The notes under the pieces were generated by a model. It was not told where the DNA came from. It saw only the letters and a program-made list of their open reading frames with translations, and made no database searches. Made by a program: the position numbers and the translations under genes. 64,000 nt of DNA from Thioalkalivibrio sp. ALJ12 (lineage in GTDB: Bacteria > Pseudomonadota > Gammaproteobacteria > Ectothiorhodospirales > Ectothiorhodospiraceae), in NCBI RefSeq assembly GCF_000378305.1, contig NZ_KB899538.1, forward strand, positions 62,001 through 126,000, read 5' to 3'. Position 1 is the first letter of the stretch, and each line of letters starts with the position of its first letter. Positions 17,857 through 26,707 of this stretch are shown piece by piece.

Positions 17857-18895
17857 GCGTCGATCATACCGGAAGCCCCCGAAAACCCGCCCGGGGAGAG
17901 CGGCCCTTGCCCTGTCCGGCGCGCTGGCTGTCCCACTGGGTCTCGCAGCAGCGCCGGCCGCCGCCGAGCGCGGCGTCGACGCGCTGCACTTCGAGTTCGA
18001 GAACGACCTGTTCGCCGGTGAGGACCGCTACTACACCAATGGTTTCCGCATCGGCTGGACGCGCAGCGAGGAGCGCGTACCCCCCTGGCTGCAGCGGGTC
18101 GCGGACGCCCTGCCCTACTTCGTCGATCGCGAGGAGCGCGGGCGCCTGAAATCGGCCATCCACCTGGGCCAGAACATGTACACCCCGGAGGACATCGAGC
18201 GCTCGCCCGCGGACCCGGACGACCGTCCCTACGCCGGCTGGCTGTACCTGAACTTCAGCCTGGCCGAGGATCATGGCGACCGCCTGGACCGCCTGCAGGT
18301 CACCGTGGGCACCGTCGGGCCCGCCTCGCTGGCCGACCGCACACAGAAGGAAGTCCACAGCTGGTCCAGCGCGCCGCAACCACAAGGCTGGGACGATCAG
18401 ATCGGTAACGAGGCAACCCTGATGGTGGGCTACGAGCGCCAGCTACGCGGGCGCTCGCATCGCGCCGAGGGCGGCTGGGGCTGGGACCTGACGCCACACT
18501 GGGGCGCGACCGTGGGCAGCCCGTTCACCTTCGCCAACGCCGGTGCAATCGTGCGCGCCGGCCGCAACCTGCCACGCGACTACGGCCCGCCTCGGATCAA
18601 TCCGGCCCTATCGGGTTCGCATACCTTCGAGACGGTCGGCTCCATGGGCGGCTATCTGTTCGCGGGGGTAGATACCCGGCTGATGGCCTATGACCTGTTC
18701 CTGGACGGCCCGCTGTTTCGCGACGGGCCCTCGGTGGACAAGCACCCAGCAGTGGGGGAACTGACCGCCGGGTTCGTGTTCCATGTGGGCGGGGTGCGCC
18801 TGGGCTACACCCATGTGTGGCGTTCGCGGGAGTTCAGCGGCCAGGCCAAGGGCGCGGCGGAGTTCGGCTCGCTGCACGCCACCTGGCAGTTCTGA
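17855..18895 (+). CDS. lpxR: LpxR-like outer-membrane lipid A deacylase (DUF2219)
   Basis: A 346-residue protein with an N-terminal signal peptide: basic residues, then ALALSGALAVPLGLAAAPAAA and probable cleavage before ERGVDAL. The mature part matches the LpxR/DUF2219 family: HFEFENDLFAGEDRYYTNG contains the Asn-Asp pair and Tyr-Thr-Asn-Gly known at the active site, and VHSWSSAPQPQGWDDQIGNE holds the conserved His and the PQGWD motif. It ends with an aromatic residue (TWQF), as outer-membrane barrels do. LpxR removes the 3'-acyloxyacyl chain of lipid A. GGAGAGG lies just upstream of the ATG at 17855, but this site is inside the antiporter's coding sequence on the other strand. Confidence 0.87.
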   Translation: MRRSYRKPPKTRPGRAALALSGALAVPLGLAAAPAAAERGVDALHFEFENDLFAGEDRYYTNGFRIGWTRSEERVPPWLQRVADALPYFVDREERGRLKSAIHLGQNMYTPEDIERSPADPDDRPYAGWLYLNFSLAEDHGDRLDRLQVTVGTVGPASLADRTQKEVHSWSSAPQPQGWDDQIGNEATLMVGYERQLRGRSHRAEGGWGWDLTPHWGATVGSPFTFANAGAIVRAGRNLPRDYGPPRINPALSGSHTFETVGSMGGYLFAGVDTRLMAYDLFLDGPLFRDGPSVDKHPAVGELTAGFVFHVGGVRLGYTHVWRSREFSGQAKGAAEFGSLHATWQF

Positions 18896-18910
18896 CTCCG
18901 GCCACGCGCC

Positions 18911-19882
18911 TCAAAACACCGCGGCCTCGACGTCGGGGTAGGTCGTGGCGACCGAGCGGTCGATCTTGTCCTCGAAGCCCGGGTAGTCCTCGAGGATGTC
19001 CGCCATGCGCTCGCGCACGAGCGGCACGGTCTCGAAGTCGGCCAGCCCCTGCTCCACGCCCTCCTCAATCGCATCCCAGAGGGTGACCAGATAGTTCTGC
19101 AGGCGCGGCAGGGTCTCCGCCCCCTCGAGCCGGCCGTGGCCGGGCACGACCACATCGGGCTCCAGCGCGATCAGCTCGTCCAGCAGCTCGATCCACTGCG
19201 CGACATCGCCATCCCAGACCGAGGGCGCGCGATCGCTGTACACCACATCCCCGGCCAGCAGGATCTTCGTCTGCGGCAACCAGACGATCAGGTCACCCGG
19301 GGAGTGGGCACCGCCGGAGGGAAAGATGACGACCTCGGTACCGCCCAGGACTCGCGTGACGCGCTCGTCCACGGGCTTGTTCGGCAGCAATGGTGTGGTA
19401 TCGCCGGTCGCGCCATCGGTCATCTCGCGAAAGTTCTCGACCCAGGTTTCGGCCTCCGCCTCCATACGCTCGATGGCCTCGGGGCCGGCCATGATCTCCG
19501 GCTCGTCTTCGGCGAACGCATGATTGCCCAGCCAGTGGTCGCCATGACTGTGGCTGTTCACGATCCAGCGCACGGGCTGATCGGTCACCTCGCGGATGGC
19601 CTCGCGCAGGGCCACGCCCATGGTCTCGGACGAGCCAGTATCGAACACGAGTACACCTTCGTCGGTCACCACGAACGCCATGTTCGCGTTCCAGCCGAGA
19701 TTCTCGCGGCTGGGGAAATCGCGCGCCGATGTCATCACGGCGTAGACCCCGGGGGCCACGGCCTCGGGCTGCATTTCGTAGTCCTCGGGCGCCGCCGGCT
19801 CGCCAGCAGGCGACGACGTGGTCAAGACCAATGCCATCGCCAGGCTCGCCAGCACCACACCCAATGGTTTCCATCCCTGCAT
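18911..19882 (-). CDS. Secreted metallo-beta-lactamase-fold hydrolase
   Basis: A 323-residue protein with a signal peptide (LGVVLASLAMALVLTTSSPAG). The zinc-binding motif reads HSHGDHWLGN (HxHxDH), followed by the distal GGAHSPGDL His, LLAGDVVYSD Asp and VPGHGRLEG His, so the binuclear site is complete. This is the subtype of periplasmic MBL hydrolases without assigned substrate, similar in outline to those near quinoprotein systems; an antibiotic lactamase role is not implied. The ATG at 19882 has GGGGG eight bases upstream; a GTG three codons earlier is an alternative. It ends 15 bases from the convergent LpxR-like gene. Confidence 0.85.
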   Translation of the reverse strand: MQGWKPLGVVLASLAMALVLTTSSPAGEPAAPEDYEMQPEAVAPGVYAVMTSARDFPSRENLGWNANMAFVVTDEGVLVFDTGSSETMGVALREAIREVTDQPVRWIVNSHSHGDHWLGNHAFAEDEPEIMAGPEAIERMEAEAETWVENFREMTDGATGDTTPLLPNKPVDERVTRVLGGTEVVIFPSGGAHSPGDLIVWLPQTKILLAGDVVYSDRAPSVWDGDVAQWIELLDELIALEPDVVVPGHGRLEGAETLPRLQNYLVTLWDAIEEGVEQGLADFETVPLVRERMADILEDYPGFEDKIDRSVATTYPDVEAAVF

Positions 19883-19991
19883 GGCAATCACCCCCGACTA
19901 TTCCCGATCGTGAAGAATAGACCCGCCAGCCGCCGCAAAGTGCGCTGCGCCGCCTACGCGGCCGAAACTGATAGCATCGGGGCCTCCCCCC

Positions 19992-20279
19992 AGGGAAACA
20001 CTGATCAATGTACACGCTCGCGTTGGTACCCCAGGTTTTCCGAGACAAGGAGCGTCGTGCAGCGGGTAGTGGTGGTTCTACCCGCAAGCGGCGCAACGCA
20101 GGATCGGGGAACCTGGGGTGCCAACCCCACAAACCATTGAACAGCAGGGGCTCGGCCGCTTTTGCGTGCGTACGGCGTTGCGGCTCGCTTATGTAGCTCG
20201 GCTACACTGCGCTCACCGCGCCTTGTTCGCACGCAAAAGCGACTCGAGCGCGAGCGTGTACATTGATCAGTGTTTCCCT
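19992..20279. mobile_element. 288-bp nested palindromic element with 31-bp perfect terminal inverted repeats (MITE-like)
   Basis: Positions 19992-20022 (AGGGAAACACTGATCAATGT then ACACGCTCGCG) recur as an exact reverse complement at 20249-20279. Inside are three more inverted repeats: GTTGGTACCCCAGG at 20022-20035 against CCTGGGGTGCCAAC at 20112-20125 (one mismatch); GCGGGTAG at 20062-20069 against CTACCCGC at 20078-20085; and CGCTTTTGCGTGCG at 20157-20170 against CGCACGCAAAAGCG at 20228-20241 (perfect), enclosing TGTAGC/GCTACA. No transposase frame is present. The element fills most of the 413-base gap between the MBL gene and DUF502 and ends six bases before the DUF502 ribosome binding site. 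I find no clear target-site duplication. Confidence 0.8.
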
Positions 20280-20295
20280 AGGATGGAGACTGCAG

Positions 20296-20898
20296 GTGCG
20301 CAAGATTTCCCGGACCTTCCTGACCGGCCTGGCGGCCATCCTGCCCCTGGTCATCACCCTGGCCCTGCTCTGGTGGCTGGGCACCACGGCGGAGACGGTG
20401 CTGGGCGGGCTGCTGCGCGCGATCCTGCCCGATGCCCTGTATTTCCCGGGCCTGGGCATCCTGGCCGGGCTGGGGCTCGTGTTCGCGCTGGGCGTTCTGC
20501 TGCAGGCCTATGTGGTGCGCGGCCTGTTCGATTGGGTGGAATCGCTGATGCAGCGCATCCCAGTGGTCAAGACCATCCACGGGACCGTGCGCGACGTAAC
20601 GAATCTCCTTTCCGGCGACATCCATCAGCGCTTCGGGCAGGCCGTGCTGGTGACCTTTCCGGGCAGCGACTTCAAGCTGGTCGGCTTTGTCACCCGCGAG
20701 GATTTCGAGGGGCTTCCGGAAAACCTGGGTGGCCCGGAGACGATCGCGGTCTACATGCCGATGAGCTACCAGATCGGCGGCTACACCCTGATGCTGCCGC
20801 GCGACCGCATCGAGCCACTGGATCTCTCGCTGGAGGACGCGATGCGCTATGCCCTGACCGCCGGTGTCTCCGCGCGCCAGGACAAGGGAACCGGGTAG
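20296..20898 (+). CDS. DUF502 family inner-membrane protein
   Basis: A 200-residue protein with two membrane segments in the first 80 residues (FLTGLAAILPLVITLALLWWLG and GILAGLGLVFALGVLLQ) and a conserved soluble remainder. Motifs PVVKTIHGTVRDV, VLVTFPGSDFKLVGFVT, and VYMPMSYQIGGYTLMLPRD followed by the C-terminal SLEDAMRYALTAGVS are typical of DUF502, a family of unknown function found widely in proteobacteria and plants. The GTG at 20296 is chosen because GGAG sits seven bases upstream and the protein begins with the family's basic VRKISRTFLTG; an earlier ATG lies inside the palindromic element. It starts the DUF502-coaBC-dut unit. Confidence 0.88.
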   Translation: MRKISRTFLTGLAAILPLVITLALLWWLGTTAETVLGGLLRAILPDALYFPGLGILAGLGLVFALGVLLQAYVVRGLFDWVESLMQRIPVVKTIHGTVRDVTNLLSGDIHQRFGQAVLVTFPGSDFKLVGFVTREDFEGLPENLGGPETIAVYMPMSYQIGGYTLMLPRDRIEPLDLSLEDAMRYALTAGVSARQDKGTG

Positions 20899-20908
20899 AA
20901 TTCGCTGC

Positions 20909-22159
20909 ATGACGGACCACCACGACCACCAGCCACGGATTCTGATCGGCGTCAGCGGCGGCATCGCCGCCTACAAGGCCTGCGAGCTGGTGCGCGAGCT
21001 GAAGCGCGCCGGCTGCGAGGTGCGCGTGGTGATGACGGCCGGCGCCCGCGCCTTCGTGACCCCGCTGACCTTCCATGCCCTGTCCGGCGCGCCGGTGCGC
21101 ACCGAGCTGCTAGATGCCGAGGCGGAATCCGGCATGGATCACATTGCCCTGGCACGCTGGGCGGACCGCATCGTGGTCGCCCCGGCCAGCGCCAGCCTGA
21201 TCGCCCGCTACGCCCAGGGCCTGGCGGACGATCTGCTGAGTACGCTGCTGCTGGCCACCACCGCGCCGGTCGCCCTGGCACCGGCGATGAACCATCGCAT
21301 GTGGGCCCACCCGGCCACGCAGGCCAATATCGCGACCCTGAGCGAGCGCGGCGTGACCCTGATCGGGCCGGACAGCGGCGACCAGGCCTGTGGCGAGCAG
21401 GGCGAGGGTCGCATGCGCGAGCCCGCCGCGATCGCGCGGGAGCTGCTGCAGCCGGCACACGCCCCTCTGGCCGGGCATCACGTACTGATTACCGCCGGCC
21501 CCACCTTCGAGCCGATCGACCCCGTGCGCTTTATCGGCAACCGCAGCTCCGGGCGCATGGGCTTTGCCCTGGCCGCGGCGGCACGCGATGCGGGCGCACA
21601 CGTGACCCTGGTGCATGGGCCGACGGCCGAGGCCGTGCCCGCGGGCGTCGCAGGCATCGCCACGGAAACGGCGGCCGCCATGCACGCCGCGGTGATGGAG
21701 CGACTGCCCGAGACCGACATCCTGATCGCGGCCGCGGCCGTAGCCGACTACCGCCCGGCCGAACCACAGGCACAGAAGATCAAGAAGTCCGACCCGGTGA
21801 TGCACCTGGCGCTGGAGCGCACCCGGGACATCCTGGCCGAGGCGGCAACTCAGGCGGCCTCGCTCCCCCGACGCCCGTTCCTGGTCGGCTTCGCGGCCGA
21901 GACCGAGCACCTGCGCGAACATGCCGAGGCCAAGCGCCGCGCCAAGGGGCTCGACCTGATCGCCGCCAACCGGGTCGGCGAGGGCCGCGCCTTTGGCACA
22001 CCCGACAACGAACTGCTGTGCCTCTGGGAGGGTGGCGAGCGCCGGCTCCCCAGCCAGCCGAAGACCCAGCTGGCCCGGGCGCTGATCGAGCTGATCGTCG
22101 AGCGCCTGACCGAATGCGAAACGGATCAAGGAACCCCGAATGCCCGCCCCCGAGATTGA
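20909..22159 (+). CDS. coaBC: Bifunctional phosphopantothenoylcysteine decarboxylase/phosphopantothenate-cysteine ligase
   Basis: A 416-residue fusion enzyme making 4'-phosphopantetheine for coenzyme A. The N-terminal CoaC flavoprotein domain (1-185) shows [19 protein letters not shown], the FHALSG active-site region and [13 protein letters not shown], the conserved PxMNxxMW substrate clamp. The CoaB domain follows ([26 protein letters not shown]), with AAAVADYRP and the KIKK lysines. The catalytic Cys of CoaC is seen in [13 protein letters not shown]. The ATG at 20909 lies ten bases after DUF502. Dut follows with a 20-base overlap, as in many gammaproteobacteria. Confidence 0.96.
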   Translation: MTDHHDHQPRILIGVSGGIAAYKACELVRELKRAGCEVRVVMTAGARAFVTPLTFHALSGAPVRTELLDAEAESGMDHIALARWADRIVVAPASASLIARYAQGLADDLLSTLLLATTAPVALAPAMNHRMWAHPATQANIATLSERGVTLIGPDSGDQACGEQGEGRMREPAAIARELLQPAHAPLAGHHVLITAGPTFEPIDPVRFIGNRSSGRMGFALAAAARDAGAHVTLVHGPTAEAVPAGVAGIATETAAAMHAAVMERLPETDILIAAAAVADYRPAEPQAQKIKKSDPVMHLALERTRDILAEAATQAASLPRRPFLVGFAAETEHLREHAEAKRRAKGLDLIAANRVGEGRAFGTPDNELLCLWEGGERRLPSQPKTQLARALIELIVERLTECETDQGTPNARPRD

Positions 22160-22601
22160 CCTGAAGATCCTGGACCCGCGCATGGGCGCGGACTTCCCGC
22201 TGCCCGCCCCGGCCACCAACGGCTCGGCCGGCGTCGACCTGCGCGCGATGATCGAGGCGCCGCTGACGCTGGAGCCGGGCGCCGCCGAACTGATCCCGAC
22301 CGGGCTCTCGATCCATATCGAGGACCCGGGCTACGCCGGGATGATCCTGCCCCGCTCCGGGCTAGGTCACAAGCACGGCCTGGTGCTGGGGAACCTCGTC
22401 GGCCTGATCGACGCCGACTACCAGGGGCCACTGATGGTCTCCTGCTGGAACCGGGGCGCGAACGCCTACACCCTGGAGGTCGGCGAACGCCTGGCGCAGC
22501 TGGTCATCGTCCCGGTCGTCCAGCCGCGCTTTCGCGTGGTCGAGGACTTCGAGGAGAGCGCCCGTGGCGTCGGCGGCTTCGGCTCTTCCGGCCGCGGATA
22601 G
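22140..22601 (+). CDS. dut: Deoxyuridine 5'-triphosphate nucleotidohydrolase
   Basis: A 153-residue trimeric dUTPase, standard length. All five family motifs are visible: GSAGVDLRA (I), [10 protein letters not shown] (II), [11 protein letters not shown] with the catalytic Asp (III), GERLAQLVI (IV) and the C-terminal [10 protein letters not shown] (V), which closes over the substrate. It hydrolyses dUTP to dUMP and limits uracil in DNA. It overlaps coaBC by 20 bases and ends 15 bases from the convergent msrA. Confidence 0.97.
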   Translation: MPAPEIDLKILDPRMGADFPLPAPATNGSAGVDLRAMIEAPLTLEPGAAELIPTGLSIHIEDPGYAGMILPRSGLGHKHGLVLGNLVGLIDADYQGPLMVSCWNRGANAYTLEVGERLAQLVIVPVVQPRFRVVEDFEESARGVGGFGSSGRG

Positions 22602-22616
22602 CAGACGGAGGAACCC

Positions 22617-23252
22617 TCAGCCCGAGGGATAGGACACGCCCACCCCACCCAGACCGCAGTAGCCGTTAGGCACCTTGGCCAGGTACTGCTGGTGGTAGTC
22701 CTCGGCAAAGTACCAGGCGTCCAGTGGCTGGATCTCCGTGGTGATGGCGCCACGCCCCGCGGCATCCAGCGCCGCCTGGTAGCGCTCGCGGCTGACCTCG
22801 GCCGCCGCCTGCTGTTCGGCCGATTCCACATAGATCGCGGAGCGGTACTGCGTGCCGACATCATTGCCCTGGCGCATGCCCTGGGTCGGGTCGTGTCCCT
22901 CCCAGAACACCCGCAACAGCGTATCGATCGACACTCGGGCCGGGTCGAACACGACACGCACCAACTCGGTGTGCCCGGTCTGCCCGGAACAGACCTCGCG
23001 GTAGGTCGGGTTGCGGGTATAGCCGCCGCCATAACCCACACTGGTCGAATACACGCCGTCGATCTGCCAGAACAGCCGCTCCGCACCCCAGAAGCAGCCC
23101 ATGCCCACATGCAGCACCTGCATGCCGTCCGGATAGGGCGGCGCCAGCGGCGTGCCCAGCACCATGTGCCGCGGCGGGACCGGCAGCGGCTCGTCGCGCC
23201 CGGGCAGGGCCTCCTCGGGCGCGGGCATGCGCGGCTCGGAAAACGCAAACAT
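22617..23252 (-). CDS. msrA: Peptide-methionine (S)-S-oxide reductase MsrA
   Basis: A 211-residue protein of the longer MsrA class. The catalytic motif GCFWGAE lies at residues 51-57 after an N-terminal extension of about 45 residues; [46 protein letters not shown] and [12 protein letters not shown]-like elements ([12 protein letters not shown]) follow. MsrA repairs oxidised methionine using thioredoxin. Downstream cysteine use: the resolving Cys is probably that of NGYCGLGG near the end. The ATG at 23252 has AAGGAG eight bases upstream, better than the GTG one codon earlier. It is convergent with dut. Confidence 0.95.
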   Translation of the reverse strand: MFAFSEPRMPAPEEALPGRDEPLPVPPRHMVLGTPLAPPYPDGMQVLHVGMGCFWGAERLFWQIDGVYSTSVGYGGGYTRNPTYREVCSGQTGHTELVRVVFDPARVSIDTLLRVFWEGHDPTQGMRQGNDVGTQYRSAIYVESAEQQAAAEVSRERYQAALDAAGRGAITTEIQPLDAWYFAEDYHQQYLAKVPNGYCGLGGVGVSYPSG

Positions 23253-23283
23253 CACAAGGGCTCCTTCCGGAAACGTGGATTCG

Positions 23284-24444
23284 TCAGCCGGGATCGGCCG
23301 GGGTCAGCCGGATCAGCTCGCCCGGGTTGTGGTCGGTCAGCACGTAAATCGCGCCATCGTGCACGCGCACATCGCGGATGCGGCGGCCAAGATCGGGGAG
23401 CAGATCTTCCTCGTTGACCAGCTCTCGATCCTCGAAGGTCAGCCGGCGCAGGGTCTGGCCCCGCAGGCCACCCACCAGCAGATCGCCATCCCAGGCGGCA
23501 AAGGCGGAATCACGCAGGATCGCCATGCCGGACGGGGCAATGGCCGGCGTCCAGTAGTGGATGGCGGACTCCATCCCCTCCTTCTCGGACTCGCCGGTAC
23601 CGATCGGGCCGCCGGAGTAGGCGCCGCCATGCGAGATCACCGGCCAGCCGTAGTTCAGGCCGGGCTCGATGATGTTCACCTCGTCGCCACCGCGCGGCCC
23701 GTGCTCGTTCTGCCAGAAGGTGCCGGTCTCGGGATCGATCACCATCCCCTGCGGGTTGCGCACGCCGATCACCCAAAGCTCGGGATGGGCGCCATCCTCG
23801 TCCACAAACGGGTTGTCGTCGGGTACCGAGCCGTCATCGTGCAGGCGCACGATGCTGCCGGCATGGTCGTCCTTCTTCTGGGCGCGATCCTGGTCGCCAC
23901 GATCGCCGATGCTGACGTACACATAGCCCTCGTCGTCGAACACGATGCGCGAGCCGAAGTGACGCCCGCCGCGGGCCGCCGGCTCGGCGGAGAACAGCAC
24001 TTCGACCTCCTCCAGCGCCCCGTCCGTGAACTGCCCGCGGGCCAGGCGCGTCGTCTGACCGCCCTCCACCTGCGCGGAATAAGTGAAGTACAGCCAGCCG
24101 TTGTCCTCGTAATCCGGGTGCAGGGCCAGATCGAGCAGCCCGCCCTGGTTATTCGCAACCAGGTCGTCCGGCAGGCCGGACACCATCTCGCCGCGCCCCT
24201 CGAGGTTCTCCGCGTCGTGGAAATAGCGCAGCTGCCCGGGCCGCTCGCTGATCAGCGCCCCGCCATCCGGCAGAAAGGCAATCGCCCAGGGGTGATTGAG
24301 CCCCGAGTGCAGGACTTCGCCCCGCAGCTCGCCGTCGGCGGTGGAGAATTCCTCGGCCGCGATCCCGGCCGAACCCCCGCAGGCCACCAGAAGCCCGCCC
24401 AGCAACGGGGCCGCCAGCAACCGCCCCGGGTATCGCTTGTCCAT
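23284..24444 (-). CDS. PQQ-dependent soluble aldose sugar dehydrogenase-like lipoprotein
   Basis: A 386-residue six-bladed beta-propeller of the glucose/sorbosone dehydrogenase family (YliI-like). The signal [16 protein letters not shown] ends in a lipobox (LVAC), so it is likely an outer- or inner-membrane lipoprotein facing the periplasm. Family blocks seen are [24 protein letters not shown] (read in two parts), a [19 protein letters not shown] blade with the catalytic His, [20 protein letters not shown] and [23 protein letters not shown]. Such proteins oxidise aldose sugars with PQQ and a calcium. The ATG at 24444 follows an AGGG site; a longer frame would start inside the half palindromic element. 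It is 31 bases upstream of msrA. Confidence 0.88.
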   Translation of the reverse strand: MDKRYPGRLLAAPLLGGLLVACGGSAGIAAEEFSTADGELRGEVLHSGLNHPWAIAFLPDGGALISERPGQLRYFHDAENLEGRGEMVSGLPDDLVANNQGGLLDLALHPDYEDNGWLYFTYSAQVEGGQTTRLARGQFTDGALEEVEVLFSAEPAARGGRHFGSRIVFDDEGYVYVSIGDRGDQDRAQKKDDHAGSIVRLHDDGSVPDDNPFVDEDGAHPELWVIGVRNPQGMVIDPETGTFWQNEHGPRGGDEVNIIEPGLNYGWPVISHGGAYSGGPIGTGESEKEGMESAIHYWTPAIAPSGMAILRDSAFAAWDGDLLVGGLRGQTLRRLTFEDRELVNEEDLLPDLGRRIRDVRVHDGAIYVLTDHNPGELIRLTPADPG

Positions 24445-24470
24445 GTCCCTGCCCTCGTTAGGTCCGTATC

Positions 24471-24543
24471 CGTTGGTGGCCCGTACCCGCCGCCGGGTTC
24501 CCCGGGGCACCAACGCGAGCGTGTGCATTCATCCGTGTTTCCC
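24471..24543. repeat. Half copy of the 288-bp palindromic element
   Basis: Positions 24505-24543 match the reverse complement of 19992-20030 at about 35 of 39 bases (shared core ACCAACGCGAGCGTGTNCATT, then CGTGTTTCCC-like end). It also contains its own inverted repeat, CGTTGGTGGCCCG (24471-24483) against CGGGGCACCAACG (24503-24515), reproducing the inner GTTGG...CCAAC hairpin of the full element. Only one terminal repeat is present. The end of the nei gene (stop and last four codons) lies in this repeat. Confidence 0.7.
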
Positions 24544-25353
24544 CGGCTGACAGGACGGACACCAGTAGGTGGAGCGCAGGTGCTCGCCCGCCAGCGCCCG
24601 CTCCACCGGTGTCCCGCAGGTGCGGCAGGCCTGCCCGCCACGCCCGTACACGTTCAGGTACTCGTCCGTCTCGGCCCGCGCGCGCGTGATGCGCGGGCCC
24701 GGCTTAAGGTTGCGCCGCAGCAGGCGCGCCGCCTCGCAGTAGAGCGCCAGGAGCTCGTCATCCGTGATCGTGCCGACCGGGTCGAGTGGATGCCGTCCGT
24801 GCAGGAACAGCACCTCCGACTTGTAGATGTTCCCGATGCCGGACGCCAGCGACTGATCCAGAAGTACGTCCAGGACGGGGCGCGCGGGGTCGCTGTGGGT
24901 GCGCACACGCCGGACGACTGCGGTCAGGTCCACCTCCGGGTCCAGCAGATCCGGCCCCACGCGCGCATCCAGCCGCTCCGGGTCGCCGCGCCCCTCCGGC
25001 CGGGGTTGCCAGGCGAGTTCGCGCGGATGGAAACAGACCAGCACCCGGTCCGCGAGCCGCAGCACGGCCCAGGCCTGATACTCCGGCTTGTGCCAGACGG
25101 CCCCCGGCGCATACTGGTGCCAGGTCCCGTACATGCCCAGGTGCGTGCGCAGCTGCCAGGCGCGGCCCGCGGCGTCGTCCAGCTCGATCAGCAGATGCTT
25201 GCCGCGCGCGCTCACGCCACGCGCAGCCATGGCCCCATGCTCCACCAGTGCCGCACCACGCCGGGACCGGGTCGACACGGCCTCCAGCGCGGCGCCGGTC
25301 AGCAGCGGACCCAATGCCCGGGCCAGCTTGTGGATGGTATCGCCCTCGGGCAT
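24529..25353 (-). CDS. nei: Endonuclease VIII-like DNA glycosylase (Fpg/Nei family)
   Basis: A 274-residue enzyme of the Fpg/Nei family, which removes oxidised bases and cleaves abasic sites. The N-terminus MPEGDTI carries the catalytic Pro2 and Glu3; GDT marks the Nei rather than Fpg branch. The helix-two-turn-helix reads VLLDQSLASGIGNIYKSEVL and the C-terminal zinc finger CRTCG...YWCPSCQ has four cysteines. The true protein probably ended soon after the last Cys pair; here the tail PGKHG and the TGA come from the half palindromic repeat. It lies 13 bases downstream of the acyltransferase gene on the same strand. Confidence 0.92.
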   Translation of the reverse strand: MPEGDTIHKLARALGPLLTGAALEAVSTRSRRGAALVEHGAMAARGVSARGKHLLIELDDAAGRAWQLRTHLGMYGTWHQYAPGAVWHKPEYQAWAVLRLADRVLVCFHPRELAWQPRPEGRGDPERLDARVGPDLLDPEVDLTAVVRRVRTHSDPARPVLDVLLDQSLASGIGNIYKSEVLFLHGRHPLDPVGTITDDELLALYCEAARLLRRNLKPGPRITRARAETDEYLNVYGRGGQACRTCGTPVERALAGEHLRSTYWCPSCQPGKHG

Positions 25354-25366
25354 CGCGGATGGACGA

Positions 25367-26344
25367 TCAGCGCTTGCGGCTGGGATAGAGCGGGGGCTCG
25401 CCCTCGGGACGGGTGCGAAACAGGCGCATGGACCACAGGTACTGGGCCGGGGCCTGTGTGACCCCGCGTTCGATGGCCTGGTTCATCTGCCGGGCATCCG
25501 TATGGTCATCGCCGCTAGGGAAGCCCTCGAGCGGGGGCCACAGGCGCATCACGTACTGGTCCGCCACCGAGTCGTACCAGGCGAAGCTGGGCAGCACGGC
25601 CGCCTTCGACATGCGCGCCAGGCGTCCCAGCGCAGTGAGCGTCGCCTTGGGGACCCCAAAAAAGTCGACGAACACCGCTCCCTCGGCCCCCAGATCCTCG
25701 TCCGGCAGGTAGTAGAAGAAACGGCCGCGGCGAAGCTGGCGAATGGCCGGACGCAGGCCCTGCTCACGGGCGAAGATGTCGCCCGAGTAGCGTGTGCGGC
25801 TGCGGTGGTTAATCCACTCCAGCACCGGGTTCTTCATCGGCTTGGCGAACGACACACCGTCGTACATCTGGCTCATGCGCACGCCGCCGTAGTCCAGCGC
25901 CAGCGAATGCGGGGCGAGGACGATCACCGGCGTACCGGCCGCCTGCAGGCGCTCGTAGTGTTCCAGCCCCTCGATGCGGATGCGCGCGGCGTGCTGGCCG
26001 GGCTTGCCGAACCAGAGCAGGCCGTAGTCCAGCACCGTCTGCGCCTGGTAGCGGTAGTAGGCCTCCATGCGCTTCTCGCGCTCGGCCGGGGTCATTTCGG
26101 GGAAACACAGCTCGAGGTTGCACTCCACCACCGCGCGGCTGCGCCCGGCGCCCTTGCGGATCAGTCGCCCGAGCCCCCGGGCCAGTGCATGCACGGCCGG
26201 GCGCGGTATCTCCTGCAGCACCCAGGCGACGCCCAGCAGCAGCCAGCTGCCCCAGTAGCGCGGGGCGAAATGACGGCCGGTCAGCGGTGCCTGATAGGCG
26301 CCTGCCTCCTGGCCCGAGCGGGTCTCCCCGGCCTGTTCGCTCAT
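25367..26344 (-). CDS. LpxL/HtrB-like lipid A acyltransferase
   Basis: A 325-residue member of the lysophospholipid acyltransferase family of lipid A biosynthesis. An N-terminal hydrophobic segment (WGSWLLLGVAWVLQ) anchors it to the inner membrane. The catalytic HxxxxD motif is HSLALD in VIVLAPHSLALDYGG, and FVDFFGVPKAT plus the YYLPDEDLG segment match the family. Such enzymes add a secondary acyl chain (lauroyl, myristoyl) to Kdo2-lipid A from acyl-ACP; which chain is unknown. It overlaps the upstream TPR gene by four bases. The LpxR-like deacylase gene in the window would act on the same molecule. Confidence 0.88.
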   Translation of the reverse strand: MSEQAGETRSGQEAGAYQAPLTGRHFAPRYWGSWLLLGVAWVLQEIPRPAVHALARGLGRLIRKGAGRSRAVVECNLELCFPEMTPAEREKRMEAYYRYQAQTVLDYGLLWFGKPGQHAARIRIEGLEHYERLQAAGTPVIVLAPHSLALDYGGVRMSQMYDGVSFAKPMKNPVLEWINHRSRTRYSGDIFAREQGLRPAIRQLRRGRFFYYLPDEDLGAEGAVFVDFFGVPKATLTALGRLARMSKAAVLPSFAWYDSVADQYVMRLWPPLEGFPSGDDHTDARQMNQAIERGVTQAPAQYLWSMRLFRTRPEGEPPLYPSRKR

Positions 26345-26679
26345 GCGCCCCCGCCCGCATCGAGCTGCTTGCGCGCGCGCTTCGCATAGACCTCCATCTC
26401 CTTCGCCGCCTGCAGGTCGCCCTTCTCGGTGGCGATGGCAATGCCGCGTTCGCAGGTGGACAGCGCGGCCTGCGGCCGCTCCAGGTCAACGAGGGTCTTG
26501 GCCAGCAGCTTCCAGGCGGCGGAATACCCGCCATCCAGTTCCAGCGCGCGTTCCAGGTGCGGAATCGCGGCCTCCTTCTGGCCGTCGGTCGCCAGGGCGT
26601 TGCCCAGCGAAAAGCGCAGCATCGCGGAGTCCTGTCCGCCATCCAGCATGTTCTGGAAGCGTTCGATCATGTCACTCAT
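26341..26679 (-). CDS. Small tetratricopeptide repeat protein
   Basis: A 112-residue soluble protein made of roughly two to three TPR-like helical pairs: MLRFSLGNALATDGQKEAAIPH followed by LERALELDGGYSAAWKLLAKTLVD, then LERPQAALSTCERGIAIATEKGD. There is no signal peptide. TPRs mediate protein-protein contacts; the partner is unknown. The close coupling with the lipid A acyltransferase gene (ATGA overlap) suggests co-expression. A GGAGG-type site precedes the ATG at 26679. Confidence 0.8.
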   Translation of the reverse strand: MSDMIERFQNMLDGGQDSAMLRFSLGNALATDGQKEAAIPHLERALELDGGYSAAWKLLAKTLVDLERPQAALSTCERGIAIATEKGDLQAAKEMEVYAKRARKQLDAGGGA

Positions 26680-26707
26680 GGAGCTCCTCCTTCTGGATAT
26701 CGTCAGG

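Noticed and set aside
15964-18021. A 685-codon rightward frame antisense to the antiporter
   Set aside because: His/Gln/Arg-rich shadow of a membrane protein gene; the opposite strand encodes clear helices and antiporter motifs.
20008-20196. Short open frames within the 288-bp palindromic element
   Set aside because: They arise from the inverted repeats, differ in frame between the two halves and have no plausible ribosome binding site; a coding role is unsupported.
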